Shown here piece after piece: positions 33,708 through 43,021 of a stretch of DNA of 57,329 nt. Positions within the stretch are counted from its first letter, which is position 1. Every line of letters starts with the position of its first letter. Below the pieces are notes generated by a model. That model searched no databases and was not told where the DNA came from. It saw nothing but the letters and a program-made list of their open reading frames with translations. A program made the position numbers and the translations under genes. The DNA comes from an uncultured Bacteroidales bacterium (GTDB taxonomy: Bacteria > Bacteroidota > Bacteroidia > Bacteroidales > UBA932): positions 1 to 57,329 of the forward strand of contig ONIQ01000008.1 of the NCBI GenBank assembly GCA_900317925.1, in the 5' to 3' direction.

Positions 33708-35588
33708 ATGGCTGCAGAGAACCCGCATACCTACGATGAGGCCAGTATCCGGCATCTCGACGACATCGAACATATCCGCAGGCGGCCCGGCATGTATATC
33801 GGGCGTCTCGGCAACGGCGACAACCAGGGAGACGGCATCTATGTGCTCATCAAAGAAATCGTAGACAATTCCATCGACGAGTATTCGATGGGATACGGTA
33901 AACAGATCCTCATCGACATCGTGGACCGTCAGGTTACCGTGCGCGATTTCGGCCGCGGCATCCCGCTGGGCTCGGTTGTCGTGGTCACCAGCCAGCTGAA
34001 CACCGGCGGCAAGTTTGACGACAAGAACTTCAAGAAATCCGTCGGTCTGAACGGCGTTGGAACCAAAGCGGTGAACGCCCTTTCTTCCTCGTACCGGGTC
34101 CAGTCTTTCCGCGACGGGAAGACCGCCTGGGCCGAATACAAGGGCGGCAAGCTCATCGATTCCGGAGAGAGTACCACCCACGAAAAAAATGGCACGCTGG
34201 TGGTCTTTACGCCCGATACGCTGATGTTCGGGGACTACCATTTCAAGATGGAGTATGTAGAGACCCTGATCAAGAATTACTCCTACCTCAAGAAAGGACT
34301 GGCCCTGGTATTGAACGGGGTTACCTATAAATCGGAGAACGGCCTCCTGGACCTCGTGAACGAGAACATGTCCGAGACGCCGCTCTATCCCCTCATCCAC
34401 CTGGAAGGCGAAGACATCGAGGTGGTCCTTACCCATGGCGGCAGCTACGGAGAGAACATTTCCTCCTTCGTCAACAGCCAGCACACCCGCGACGGCGGCA
34501 CCCACCTGGCAGCCCTGCGAGAGGCGGTAGCCAAGACGCTCAAGGATTTCTTCAAGAAGAATTACGCTCCGGAAGATATCCGGCAAGGCCTGGTAGGCGC
34601 CATCAGCATCCAGATCCAGGAACCGAATTTCGAAGGCCAGACCAAGACCAAGCTGGGTTCCAACTACATGTGGGAGAAGGAGAAGGACCACGGCCCCACC
34701 ATCCGCAGTTTCGTGAACGACTTCATCGCCCGCAACCTGGACAATTACCTGCGCATCCATACGGAGATCGTCCCCATTATCGAGGAGAAGATCAAATCGT
34801 CCCAGGCCGAACGGGAAGAGATTTCCAGTATCCAGAAAAAAACCCGCGAGCGCAACAAGAAGGCCAGCGTCTACAACCGCAAGCTGCGCGACTGCAAATA
34901 CCACTACGGAGACAAACTCCCCAAGGACAAACTCGATGAAGGCGAAAAGTCCAGCATCTTCATCACGGAGGGCGATTCCGCATCCGGGACCATCACCAAG
35001 GTCCGCAATGCCAACCACCAGGCCGTTTTCAGCCTGCGGGGAAAACCTTGCAACAGTTACAAGGAGAGCCGCAAGAAGGTGGCCGAGAACGAAGAACTCA
35101 ACCTGCTCATCTCGGCGCTGGGCGTAGAGGAAGAAATTGACGATCTGCGCTACAACAACATCATTGTGGCGACCGATGCCGATGACGACGGCATGCACAT
35201 CCGCATGCTGGTGCTGACCTTCTTCCTCAAATACTATCCCGACCTTATCCGTCGCGGGCACGTGTATATCCTGCAGACGCCCCTCTTCCGCGTCCACAAC
35301 AAGAAAGAGACGCGCTACTGCTACTCCCAGGAGGAGAAGGAAGCGGCTATCGCAGAGCTGAAAACCGGTGTGGAGATTACCCGGTTCAAAGGTCTGGGCG
35401 AAATATCATCCCATGAGTTCGTGGACTTTATCGGCGAGAACATGCGGCTGGATGCCGTAACCCTTTCCGATGAGGAATCCCCTGCCGAAATCATGGAATT
35501 CTACATGGGCATCAACACCATCGAGCGGCAGAACTTCATCCGCAAGAACCTGCGCTCGGAAAAAGAATTGGAGGACGTAAATATATGA
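33708..35588 (+). CDS. parE: DNA topoisomerase IV subunit B
   Basis: The 626-residue type IIA topoisomerase ATPase subunit has the GHKL ATP site (EIVDNSIDEY near residue 47, RDFGRGIP near 82, SVGLNGVGTKAVNALS near 115) and the TOPRIM domain (ITEGDSASG near 420, DADDDGMHI near 490). It lacks the GyrB insertions and is of ParE length; the EGDSASG form is usual for ParE of Bacteroidota. No parC follows; instead two lipid genes are attached, the first overlapping the stop by 4 bases. A long antisense open frame over this gene is a shadow. Confidence 0.93.
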   Translation: MAAENPHTYDEASIRHLDDIEHIRRRPGMYIGRLGNGDNQGDGIYVLIKEIVDNSIDEYSMGYGKQILIDIVDRQVTVRDFGRGIPLGSVVVVTSQLNTGGKFDDKNFKKSVGLNGVGTKAVNALSSSYRVQSFRDGKTAWAEYKGGKLIDSGESTTHEKNGTLVVFTPDTLMFGDYHFKMEYVETLIKNYSYLKKGLALVLNGVTYKSENGLLDLVNENMSETPLYPLIHLEGEDIEVVLTHGGSYGENISSFVNSQHTRDGGTHLAALREAVAKTLKDFFKKNYAPEDIRQGLVGAISIQIQEPNFEGQTKTKLGSNYMWEKEKDHGPTIRSFVNDFIARNLDNYLRIHTEIVPIIEEKIKSSQAEREEISSIQKKTRERNKKASVYNRKLRDCKYHYGDKLPKDKLDEGEKSSIFITEGDSASGTITKVRNANHQAVFSLRGKPCNSYKESRKKVAENEELNLLISALGVEEEIDDLRYNNIIVATDADDDGMHIRMLVLTFFLKYYPDLIRRGHVYILQTPLFRVHNKKETRYCYSQEEKEAAIAELKTGVEITRFKGLGEISSHEFVDFIGENMRLDAVTLSDEESPAEIMEFYMGINTIERQNFIRKNLRSEKELEDVNI

Positions 35589-36160
35589 GCATGGAAAAAC
35601 CTTGCCTCTGGGCCCGCTTCTGCGGCTGGTTACTGAAAAGAATGGGTTGGACGAGCGACGGAGGTCCCGCCCCGGAAGAGCGTTGCATCCTGCTGGGCGT
35701 TCCGCATACATCCATCTGGGATTTCATCGTTTCCTACCTGTTCTACCGGCAGTTCGACGGGCCGCGGGCACGGGTGATGATCAAGAAGGAATTCTTCTTC
35801 TGGCCCCTGGGGGGCATCATCCGCAAGATGGGCGGTATCCCGACCGACCGTTCCAACCCCACTTCCATGATCAAGAGCGTCATCGACGAAATGGAAAACG
35901 GGGGAGCTTTCCACCTGGCCATTGCCCTGGAAGGCAGCCGCAAACCGGTCAAACGCTGGAAAACCGGCTATCACCTGATTGCCCGCGCCACCAACGTTCC
36001 CGTTTACATGGCATATTTTGACTGGGGCACCAAGCACGTGGGCGCCGGTAAGAAAATCGAACTTACGGACGATGCCCGGGCCGACACCGACCGCATCCAG
36101 GCCCTCTATGAAGAAATGCATCTGGTCGGCAAACAACCGGAGGGATACATAACACATTGA
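35585..36160 (+). CDS. 1-acylglycerol-3-phosphate acyltransferase-like protein (PlsC superfamily)
   Basis: The 191-residue protein has the HX4D acyltransferase motif as PHTSIWDF near residue 37 and the second block EGSRKPVKRWKTG near 115, which mark the PlsC/glycerolipid acyltransferase superfamily. There is no clear signal or transmembrane helix. The enzyme probably transfers a fatty acyl group to lysophosphatidate or a related lipid at the inner membrane; the exact acceptor is not certain because small members of this superfamily have varied substrates. The ATG overlaps the parE stop (ATGA); the AMP-ligase gene follows after 4 bases. Confidence 0.85.
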   Translation: MSMEKPCLWARFCGWLLKRMGWTSDGGPAPEERCILLGVPHTSIWDFIVSYLFYRQFDGPRARVMIKKEFFFWPLGGIIRKMGGIPTDRSNPTSMIKSVIDEMENGGAFHLAIALEGSRKPVKRWKTGYHLIARATNVPVYMAYFDWGTKHVGAGKKIELTDDARADTDRIQALYEEMHLVGKQPEGYITH

Positions 36161-36164
36161 TCGA

Positions 36165-37922
36165 ATGAAGACCTTCTACAATACCCTGGGGCAACTCTTC
36201 GACGCCTCTACACAAAACTTTGCCAAACGGCAGATGTCCTGCTATGTCGATGGTAGCCAGGGATATACCTATGAAGGATTCCGGCGCAAATGCCTGGAAC
36301 TGTCGCACCGCCTGAGCCGCTTCGGCATCGGCGCCGGCGACAAAGTCGCCATCCTGTCGCAGAACATGCCCAACTGGACGGTGGCCATGTTCTCCTGCGT
36401 TCCCTTCGGCCGCGTGAGCGTGCCCATCCTCCCCGACTCGTCGGAAAGCGAGATCTCCAATATCCTCAGCCATTCCTCCTGCAAGGCCATTTTCATTTCC
36501 CAGCGCATGCTGCCGAAACTGAGCCAGGCCTGCATTGACAAGCTGACGCTGGTCATCGACATCGAAACGTTCACGTTCATCAAAAAGGACGATGCCGCCT
36601 TTACCTGCGAAGGCTTCGTCAAGGAGCCGCAGGCCGACGACCTGGCCACCCTCATTTATACCTCCGGCACGTCCGGAAAGGCCAAAGGCGTGATGTTGAG
36701 TCACCGGAACCTGTGCCAGAACATCGTGGAAGCCTACCACGCCCAGAAGGCCTGCAAGAAAGACCGGTGGCTGTCCATCCTGCCCATGTCGCACACCTAC
36801 GAACTGGCGCTGGCCGTGCTCTACCCTTTCTGGGCCGGTGCCTGCGTGTACTATATCCAGAAACCGCCGACTCCTTCCATCCTCATGAACGCGATGAAGC
36901 AGGTGCGGCCCACCATCATGTGCGCCGTTCCGCTCATTATCGAGAAGGTGTATAAATCCAACATCTCCCCCACCATTGAGAAGAGCCGCATCCTGTCCTG
37001 GATGAAGGAGCACATGCCTTCCATCCTGTACCGGCTGGTGGGAAAGAAGCTGTACAAGAGTTTTGGCGGCAAGTTGCGTTTCTTTGGCGTGGGCGGTGCC
37101 AAACTGGACCCGGTCGTGGAAGAATTCCTGCTGAGGGCCCGCTTCCCCTATGCCATCGGATACGGCATGACGGAGTGCGCCCCGCTCATTTCCAACGCCT
37201 GCGTGGGCAAGACCTGCGTGGGTTCCATCGGCGTTCCTTCCTATGGCATCGAAGTCAAGCTGGATAACGTAAATCCAGCTACCGGAGAAGGTGAAATCAT
37301 CGTCCGGGGCGACAACGTCATGCTGGGCTACTACAAGGATCCCGAACGCACCCGTTCCGTCGTTTCCGACGACGGGTGGCTGCACACCGGAGACCTGGCC
37401 TGCGTGGATGCAAAAGGCCGTTTCTTCATCAAAGGACGCCTGGGCAGCATGATCGTAGGCCCGTCCGGAGAGAATATCTATCCCGAAGAGATCGAGCAGG
37501 TCATCAACGGCCATCTGGGCGTGAACGAGTCCTTGGTCATGGAACGCGACGGAAAGCTGGTTGCCCTCATCAAGTTTGACGATGACATCCTCAACTGGGA
37601 CCAGGCTTCCGAAGACAAATTCTTCGAGAACCTCAACGCCCGCAAGCAAGCCATCCTGGACTACATCAACAAACGCGTCAGCAAACAGTCCAAGGTGAAC
37701 GATGTAGAGGTCATGAAAGAGCCCTTCGAGAAGACCGCCACCCAGAAAATCCGCCGTTTCCTCTACCGCGGCGCCAAGGGCGACGACGTCAAGGCAAAAG
37801 ACCAAAGCGCTTCATCACCCGCTCATAGTCCCCGGCCGGAAGGCAACGGACCACAGAACGGAGGGTGTTCTCCGGATAATCCGCAAATTTCAGCAGGATC
37901 AGACCGTCCAGGCTGTCGTTGA
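36165..37922 (+). CDS. AMP-dependent acyl-CoA/acyl-ACP synthetase
   Basis: The 585-residue adenylating enzyme has the P-loop TLIYTSGTSGKAKG near residue 163, the GYGMTECAP motif near 335, HTGDLA near 407, and KGRLGSMIVGPSGENIYPEE near 421 with the hinge, and ends in the conserved KTATQKIRRFLYR region near residue 527-540. It activates a fatty acid to acyl-AMP and then to a thioester. The last 45 residues, from about 541, are of low complexity (S, P, G, D) and are coded antisense to the end of the convergent OlsF-like gene; family members normally stop near KIRRFLY, so the natural stop seems lost. Part of the parE-plsC unit. Confidence 0.88.
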   Translation: MKTFYNTLGQLFDASTQNFAKRQMSCYVDGSQGYTYEGFRRKCLELSHRLSRFGIGAGDKVAILSQNMPNWTVAMFSCVPFGRVSVPILPDSSESEISNILSHSSCKAIFISQRMLPKLSQACIDKLTLVIDIETFTFIKKDDAAFTCEGFVKEPQADDLATLIYTSGTSGKAKGVMLSHRNLCQNIVEAYHAQKACKKDRWLSILPMSHTYELALAVLYPFWAGACVYYIQKPPTPSILMNAMKQVRPTIMCAVPLIIEKVYKSNISPTIEKSRILSWMKEHMPSILYRLVGKKLYKSFGGKLRFFGVGGAKLDPVVEEFLLRARFPYAIGYGMTECAPLISNACVGKTCVGSIGVPSYGIEVKLDNVNPATGEGEIIVRGDNVMLGYYKDPERTRSVVSDDGWLHTGDLACVDAKGRFFIKGRLGSMIVGPSGENIYPEEIEQVINGHLGVNESLVMERDGKLVALIKFDDDILNWDQASEDKFFENLNARKQAILDYINKRVSKQSKVNDVEVMKEPFEKTATQKIRRFLYRGAKGDDVKAKDQSASSPAHSPRPEGNGPQNGGCSPDNPQISAGSDRPGCR

Positions 37923-39597
37923 ACAACTTGTCTATATTGAAGCAAACCAGGCGGGCTCCCATCTTGAAATACTGTCTTACCAGAACGGGTATGCGATAAC
38001 GTCCGTCGGAAAGGCGGGCCATCAGGCGGTCCAGGTCTTCCACATCCCGGCAACCGGCGAGCAGGTCCGCCGGATTGACCTTCAACCAGTCGGGCTGGAA
38101 AGGATGGGTGGGGACGGCCACTCCGGCTTCTTCCGTAAAGGGATAATGATTCTGTAAGAAATAGACCATCATGCTTTTATAGAAGGTGGGATAGGCATTG
38201 CTGATGCTCACCGGGCCCAGGAAATAATCGCATTCCGGGTGTGCCGTCACCGTCAGGGCAAGGCCGGTGAAAAGCGATTTCAGCGCCAGCACGTCCCGCT
38301 GGTAATCCGAAACGATAAAGGAACGGCCCAGTTCGATGCACCTCGCCAGCAAGGGGGCGCAATCCTTCCCAAAACGCAACAGGCTCGTCGTATACAAGCC
38401 CTCAATTCCCCGCTCCGGAACAATCTCAGATCCCAGTCCGATACGATAGGCCCCTCCGATCCGCCCATCCGGGATATTCCACAGGATCAGATGACGATAC
38501 CATTGGTCGTAGGCATCGGAATCGGATGCATTCCCGGTTCCCTCACCCACCAGACGGAAGGTTTCTTCCCGCAGGCGGGCCAACGCCTGCAACGTGTAGG
38601 GAATCTGTTCCGCCCGCAGCAGATAACCGCGCCAGTCACCGCTTTCGAACAACATGCCGTCACGCTGGCTCTCCAGTTCAGCCGCGACAAGTGCAGGATT
38701 GCCTGCGGGGGCGATATCCTCATGAATCTCGAGCGAAGGAATGTTGGCAGCCGTTCCGCACTGTGACTCCAGCGCATAGCAGCGGTTCCGCAGATAACGG
38801 CCCAGCGAATCGGTCTGCGGAAAGGCAGCCATCTCCTCCGGGCTGATGGGACGCCCGATCCGGACCGAAACGACACGGCCCCGTTTGTTGACCAGTTCAT
38901 GCAACAGGCGCACGGTCCGCAGCTTCGGATGGATCTTCCCCATCAGGTGGAAAAGCAGTGAATTCGTTCCTTCGAAATAAACCGGGATGACCGGCAGTTT
39001 CGCGTCGCGGATAAGCCGGATGATATTGTCCGCCCAGGGAATGTCTTCCGTTACGAAATGGCCGCTCATCGAAGTGCGGCGGCTTCTCTTCTGCCAGGTT
39101 GCCACCTCACCCGCCGGGAACAGGCCCAGCGGACGTCCCTGTCCGATGTGTTCCAGGGTCATCCGAAGTCCATTGATACTCCTGGCACTGGGAGCCCCTC
39201 CGAAGTTGTTAACCGGAAGGAACGTGTCTTTCAGGCCCGGGATGAGAGACAGGATAAAGGTCGTCAAGATCTTATAGTCAGGACGGCGGGAACCGAACAC
39301 CTGAGACAGAATCAACCCGTCAATAGCCCCGAAATGGTGGTTGGAAATGGTGAAGAATCCTCCCGTTTGGGGAATCAGGTTCAACTGTTCCGCAGGGATA
39401 TCCAGCCGGATGTCCATTTCCTGCAGGACCGCTTCGGAAAATGCCGGTCCTTTCTTTCCATCAACTTTCCGGTGGATCTCATTCAACCGATGGAGACCCA
39501 GGATACGCATGAGGCAGAAAGACGCACATCTACCCCATACACCCCGTAGTCCGAGCAGGTCCGCAAATTCGCGGGTCGTCATCAAATCTTTTCCCAT
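37789..39597 (-). CDS. OlsF-like bifunctional lipid acyltransferase (PlsC-type plus GNAT-type)
   Basis: The 602-residue protein fuses two domains. Residues about 70-290 are an O-acyltransferase with HX4D (NHHFGAIDG near 90), FPAGEVATW near 160 and PVIPVYFEGTNS near 205. Residues about 320-600 resemble OlsB/hemolysin-type N-acyltransferases (IGGAYRIGLGSEI, LGPVSISNAYP, KMGARLVCFNIDKLFND). This order matches OlsF of Serratia and Flavobacterium, which makes ornithine lipid alone, and corresponds to the split glsA/glsB pair that makes glycine lipid in Bacteroides. The amino acid used here cannot be told. Its 3' end overlaps the ligase gene by 134 bases; it follows the DUF4249 gene after 5 bases. 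Confidence 0.8.
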   Translation of the reverse strand: MGKDLMTTREFADLLGLRGVWGRCASFCLMRILGLHRLNEIHRKVDGKKGPAFSEAVLQEMDIRLDIPAEQLNLIPQTGGFFTISNHHFGAIDGLILSQVFGSRRPDYKILTTFILSLIPGLKDTFLPVNNFGGAPSARSINGLRMTLEHIGQGRPLGLFPAGEVATWQKRSRRTSMSGHFVTEDIPWADNIIRLIRDAKLPVIPVYFEGTNSLLFHLMGKIHPKLRTVRLLHELVNKRGRVVSVRIGRPISPEEMAAFPQTDSLGRYLRNRCYALESQCGTAANIPSLEIHEDIAPAGNPALVAAELESQRDGMLFESGDWRGYLLRAEQIPYTLQALARLREETFRLVGEGTGNASDSDAYDQWYRHLILWNIPDGRIGGAYRIGLGSEIVPERGIEGLYTTSLLRFGKDCAPLLARCIELGRSFIVSDYQRDVLALKSLFTGLALTVTAHPECDYFLGPVSISNAYPTFYKSMMVYFLQNHYPFTEEAGVAVPTHPFQPDWLKVNPADLLAGCRDVEDLDRLMARLSDGRYRIPVLVRQYFKMGARLVCFNIDKLFNDSLDGLILLKFADYPENTLRSVVRCLPAGDYERVMKRFGLLP

Positions 39598-39602
39598 AAA
39601 CC

Positions 39603-40433
39603 TTATCGTAAATAGATTCTCTTCGGCTTGTCAACACCATACCCGATCCAGTAGCCCACGGCACCCTGGATATTGGATTCGACCTTGTTGTTTAGCCAAA
39701 TGATGCCCAGGCTCGAAGACTGTGACAATTCGAAATTCTTCCAGAAACGGTACCCATATTCATCCATCGTGCACAATTTCACCCATACATCGTCCCCATA
39801 ATACAGGTTCGGATAATTCAAATAGTCCATCATTCGCTGGGCGCAGAAAAGGGGTACTTCCGTAGGGCCGTCTATCACCTCATCCGAGACACAGGCCATG
39901 CTGGAAGGCTGCCAGCGTCTGTCTTTGTCGGAAGTCATGGTAAAGACCTTATAATAATTCCCTTTGGCCGGCGGATCCGTAAAGCAACACCCGATGGTAC
40001 AGGTTGAATCCTGACGCGTGCGGATCCGCAAGGAATCAATCGGAACCGGCTCCGGAATGGTTGTCGTGGCGGTAGCCAGATAATCCTTGTACTCCACCCG
40101 GATAGCGTAGGTCTTCCCCACCACGCCGGTAATCTCATCCGTGGAATACACGTAGGGTGGGAAATAACGCTGATCCACATATCCGGTCAGCACCACATCC
40201 CGGGTTCCGTCGGTCACCGTCACCCTTGCCCATTTGGCCATCGAGGCCACCAGATCTGCGGGATGAACATCCCGGTCCGATCCAAGGGGAATGCTCTCAG
40301 ACAGCAGGACATAGGGGTGCCCGCCGTTTTCGATCCAGCCTTCCAGGACCAGATACGATGGCAGTTCCTGCGGATCTTTGCTACACGCAGCGACTACAAG
40401 GCAGACAAGAAATAACAAGCAGGGATGCTTCAT
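39603..40433 (-). CDS. DUF4249 family lipoprotein
   Basis: The 276-residue protein has a lipoprotein signal (LLFLVCLVVAAC-SKD) and continues with YLVLEGWIENGGHPYVLLSES, typical of the DUF4249 family. These surface or periplasmic proteins are coded next to TonB-dependent receptors, as here (2 bases after the receptor gene), and probably help substrate uptake; the ligand is unknown. Beta-rich sequence with a C-terminal RIYLR end. Confidence 0.8.
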   Translation of the reverse strand: MKHPCLLFLVCLVVAACSKDPQELPSYLVLEGWIENGGHPYVLLSESIPLGSDRDVHPADLVASMAKWARVTVTDGTRDVVLTGYVDQRYFPPYVYSTDEITGVVGKTYAIRVEYKDYLATATTTIPEPVPIDSLRIRTRQDSTCTIGCCFTDPPAKGNYYKVFTMTSDKDRRWQPSSMACVSDEVIDGPTEVPLFCAQRMMDYLNYPNLYYGDDVWVKLCTMDEYGYRFWKNFELSQSSSLGIIWLNNKVESNIQGAVGYWIGYGVDKPKRIYLR

Positions 40434-40435
40434 GA

Positions 40436-42457
40436 TCAGAAAGAATAAAAATAAGCCACGGACGGCAGCAGCATGATATTGAAATACAGCGGCCGGAAAG
40501 TGAAGGTATCACTGTCATAATCGCGCATCAGCCCGTATGCAACGGCATTGTTGCGCATCAGGACGTTGTACAGGGAGAAGTTCAGGCCGCTCTTGCGCCG
40601 GGCGTCTTTATGGAAAAACCAGTTCAAGGACAAATCCACCCGGAAATAGGCGGGAAGACGGGCCCCGTTATGCTCCCCGTAATAACAGAACACCCGGTCG
40701 CCCAGAACAGAGAAGGACTCCGGACGCGTATAGGGGGTGCCGGAAGCGGCCATCAAGGTGCCGCCCAGGTTCCATCGACCGAAATCATAGGTGGCAACCA
40801 GGTCCAGCTCATGGATCCGCTCATGGTTGGAAGGATATTCTCCTTGGTAGTAGGGGTTGTCAAAGGTACGCAGGCTCCGCGAGAAGGCATAGCTCACCCA
40901 GCCGGTCAGCTTGCCGGTCCGTTTATGGAGCATGGCATTGAAACCGAAGGCCCGGCCGTCCCCCTGCTGCACACTCGAAGAAAGATCATACACAGACGTC
41001 ATAAGATCCATGATGCTGCCAAAGAATTCCAGCTGGTTGTACAACTTCTTGTAATAGGCCTCGGCGGAGAAGGCGAGCACGGAGCGTTCCACATTATAGG
41101 TAATAGAAAAACCATGCGACCGCTGCGGCGGGCACAGGTCTCCGGCGAGCGCCCAGAACTCACAGGGCAAACCGGTGGACGTATAGCCCAGCTGGAACAG
41201 ATTCTGCCGCTTCAGCACATAGCGGAGAGACAGATCGCCGTACTGCTCCAAATCTATCTGGATCGATGCATGCGGCGAGACACCCCACCAGCTCTGCTTC
41301 TCCGTCCCCAGATACCAGTTGGCTCCCAGGCCACCGGAAAGGGTCAGTCGGGCACCGATCGGGAGAGAATAATCGGCCGACACGAGGGATTCCCAGGCCC
41401 GTTGGACAGGTTCATTGCCGGTAATCGATTCATTGAAATACCCTTCCGCTTTCGGATTCTGGGGCTGGACATAATAAAAGGAATGATGGGTATCGAAGCG
41501 CCACCCGCCCCACTCCAGCGTAGCCTTATAACCGGCGTCGAGGATATGGGAATCCATGGTAGCGGTAACATCTACGACCTCGGTCCTAGGTTTGAGAGAG
41601 AACGCGGTAACATAAGCGCTTTGCCGGAGCGTCGCCTGTGGGAAATAATGTACCCAATGCAGGGCCCCCAAGTAGTTTTGCCATTTGGCGTTCAGTTGAT
41701 CGAAAACGAAGCCGGATATACTGGCTGCATCCTGGGCATAAAACGCATCTACCCATACTTTATCTGTCTTGGAAGGCTTCCACAGCCATGTCAGGTTGGC
41801 ATCCGTAAAACCATAGGAAAAGGAAAAATATTGATTCCGCATGAAAGGGGAATACAAGAGGTTCATGTAGGTGCGGCGGGCACTCAGGAAAACGGACGAT
41901 TTCCGGCCGGCCGGCATTGCCACCGTTCCCTGGGCCGAAAGCAGCCCAACGGAGAACTCACCCTTCGGACAATACACCAGGGAATCCTGCAACTGCAAGT
42001 CTATTCCACCGCCGATGCGCGATTCAGGTCCGGGCGATGTACCATAACGCATTCCCTTATAATGGGAAGAATTGAAGATTGAATACATTCCCAGCAGATG
42101 GGATACGCCATAAAGCGGGACGCCCCCCTGCGAAATGAGCGTATGGGAATGCTCGCTCCCCTGCATGTATAATCCGCCTTCATTCTCCGCGTTCAACTGC
42201 ACGCTGGGAAGCAGACGCACGAAACGCAACGGGTCGCCGTTTCCCAGGAAAGAAGGGACAGCCTGGATCTTTCCCATATTGATTTCTCCGCTGATTCCCA
42301 CGCCTTCCGAGAGAAGCTGGCGATCCCGATGCTCCGTTATGACAGACTGTTCCAGGCGATACACCTGGGAAGAGTCTGTGCGTTGCGCGAAGACAGGACC
42401 GGCCACGCAAAGCCAGAGAACCGTCAGGAAAAATTTATGAATACATCCGAAGTGCAT
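40436..42457 (-). CDS. TonB-dependent receptor-like outer membrane protein
   Basis: The 673-residue protein has a signal peptide (FFLTVLWLCVAGPVFAQ) and a plug-like domain (QAVPSFLGNGDPLRFVRLLPSVQ, QGGVPLYGVSHLLGMYSIFN) at about residues 45-150. A beta-barrel with alternating aromatic residues follows, ending in the C-terminal phenylalanine of outer-membrane proteins (YFYSF). Like other receptors paired with DUF4249, it lacks the N-terminal carboxypeptidase-like domain and is shorter than SusC. The start at 42457 is the first ATG in frame; an upstream TTG at 42466 is less likely. It overlaps the upstream lipoprotein gene by 23 bases. Confidence 0.85.
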   Translation of the reverse strand: MHFGCIHKFFLTVLWLCVAGPVFAQRTDSSQVYRLEQSVITEHRDRQLLSEGVGISGEINMGKIQAVPSFLGNGDPLRFVRLLPSVQLNAENEGGLYMQGSEHSHTLISQGGVPLYGVSHLLGMYSIFNSSHYKGMRYGTSPGPESRIGGGIDLQLQDSLVYCPKGEFSVGLLSAQGTVAMPAGRKSSVFLSARRTYMNLLYSPFMRNQYFSFSYGFTDANLTWLWKPSKTDKVWVDAFYAQDAASISGFVFDQLNAKWQNYLGALHWVHYFPQATLRQSAYVTAFSLKPRTEVVDVTATMDSHILDAGYKATLEWGGWRFDTHHSFYYVQPQNPKAEGYFNESITGNEPVQRAWESLVSADYSLPIGARLTLSGGLGANWYLGTEKQSWWGVSPHASIQIDLEQYGDLSLRYVLKRQNLFQLGYTSTGLPCEFWALAGDLCPPQRSHGFSITYNVERSVLAFSAEAYYKKLYNQLEFFGSIMDLMTSVYDLSSSVQQGDGRAFGFNAMLHKRTGKLTGWVSYAFSRSLRTFDNPYYQGEYPSNHERIHELDLVATYDFGRWNLGGTLMAASGTPYTRPESFSVLGDRVFCYYGEHNGARLPAYFRVDLSLNWFFHKDARRKSGLNFSLYNVLMRNNAVAYGLMRDYDSDTFTFRPLYFNIMLLPSVAYFYSF

Positions 42458-42956
42458 ACTTGACAATCCAATCCATAAATGGGGTAATCAGCGCAAGCGA
42501 AGTAAGAGAATAGGTCGTTCCGTCCAGGAAACGGAAAACCGGCACCGGATAACCATTGAGGCGGACAATATCCAGCTGTGCCACTCTTTTCTCACCCACA
42601 TAGACTTCTGACGGAATGCCCCGGACAGACAGGCCACCTTTCAACCACAATGTGAGAACCGGAGGTGTTCCGGGCGTCAGGGCCAAATCCAGCCACTGCA
42701 TGGAATCGTCACGAAGATAGAAATGCAAAACGCCGGCATCATCAATCGTCACCTCTCCGTTATGAATAATGAACGCACGGGCATCTTCCTTCGATTGAAG
42801 ATTCAAGTCCCGGATAAAAGCCGAAAAAGCCTCCTCCAGCAATACCTTATCGGCTTCACGTTCGGTATAATCGTGGCTTGCCGGTTGCGGATCTTCCGCA
42901 CGGTCACATCCCCATAATGCAGTGACAAGCAATAAAGATAATACAAGTTTTCTCAT
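42435..42956 (-). CDS. Hypothetical lipoprotein upstream of the TonB receptor
   Basis: The 173-residue protein has a lipoprotein signal (KLVLSLLLVTALWGC-DRAED). The mature part is mixed alpha/beta with DSMQWLDLALTPGTPPVLTLWLKGG and ends hydrophobic (FMDWIVKYALRMYS). No family recognised. As first gene of the unit with the receptor and the DUF4249 protein it may be part of the same uptake system. No -7 promoter element is visible before it; the rplI terminator lies directly upstream, so expression may depend on read-through or an unrecognised promoter. Confidence 0.7.
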   Translation of the reverse strand: MRKLVLSLLLVTALWGCDRAEDPQPASHDYTEREADKVLLEEAFSAFIRDLNLQSKEDARAFIIHNGEVTIDDAGVLHFYLRDDSMQWLDLALTPGTPPVLTLWLKGGLSVRGIPSEVYVGEKRVAQLDIVRLNGYPVPVFRFLDGTTYSLTSLALITPFMDWIVKYALRMYS

Positions 42957-42966
42957 GCTATCTCCG

Positions 42967-43004
42967 AAAAAAAGAAGGCCGACACGAATTCGGCCGACCT
43001 TCTT
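42967..43004 (-). terminator. Intrinsic terminator after rplI
   Basis: On the minus strand a hairpin of 11 base pairs (arms of AAGAA and GGCCGA types, with a 4-base bulge and a 7-base loop) is followed by seven T residues. It lies 18 bases after the rplI stop. Confidence 0.75.
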
Positions 43005-43021
43005 ATGAGTTTAAGCCGAAT

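Noticed and set aside
33636-35297. Long antisense open frame of 553 codons over parE
   Set aside because: The + strand codes ParE with all motifs; the antisense frame is a by-product of high GC content and has no promoter or recognisable domain.
36063-37805. Antisense open frame of 580 codons over the acyl-CoA synthetase
   Set aside because: It mirrors the codons of the ligase, whose motifs are intact; no independent evidence for translation.
40610-42082. Antisense open frame over the TonB-dependent receptor
   Set aside because: The minus strand has a signal peptide, plug-like domain and terminal phenylalanine of an outer-membrane protein; the + frame is a shadow.
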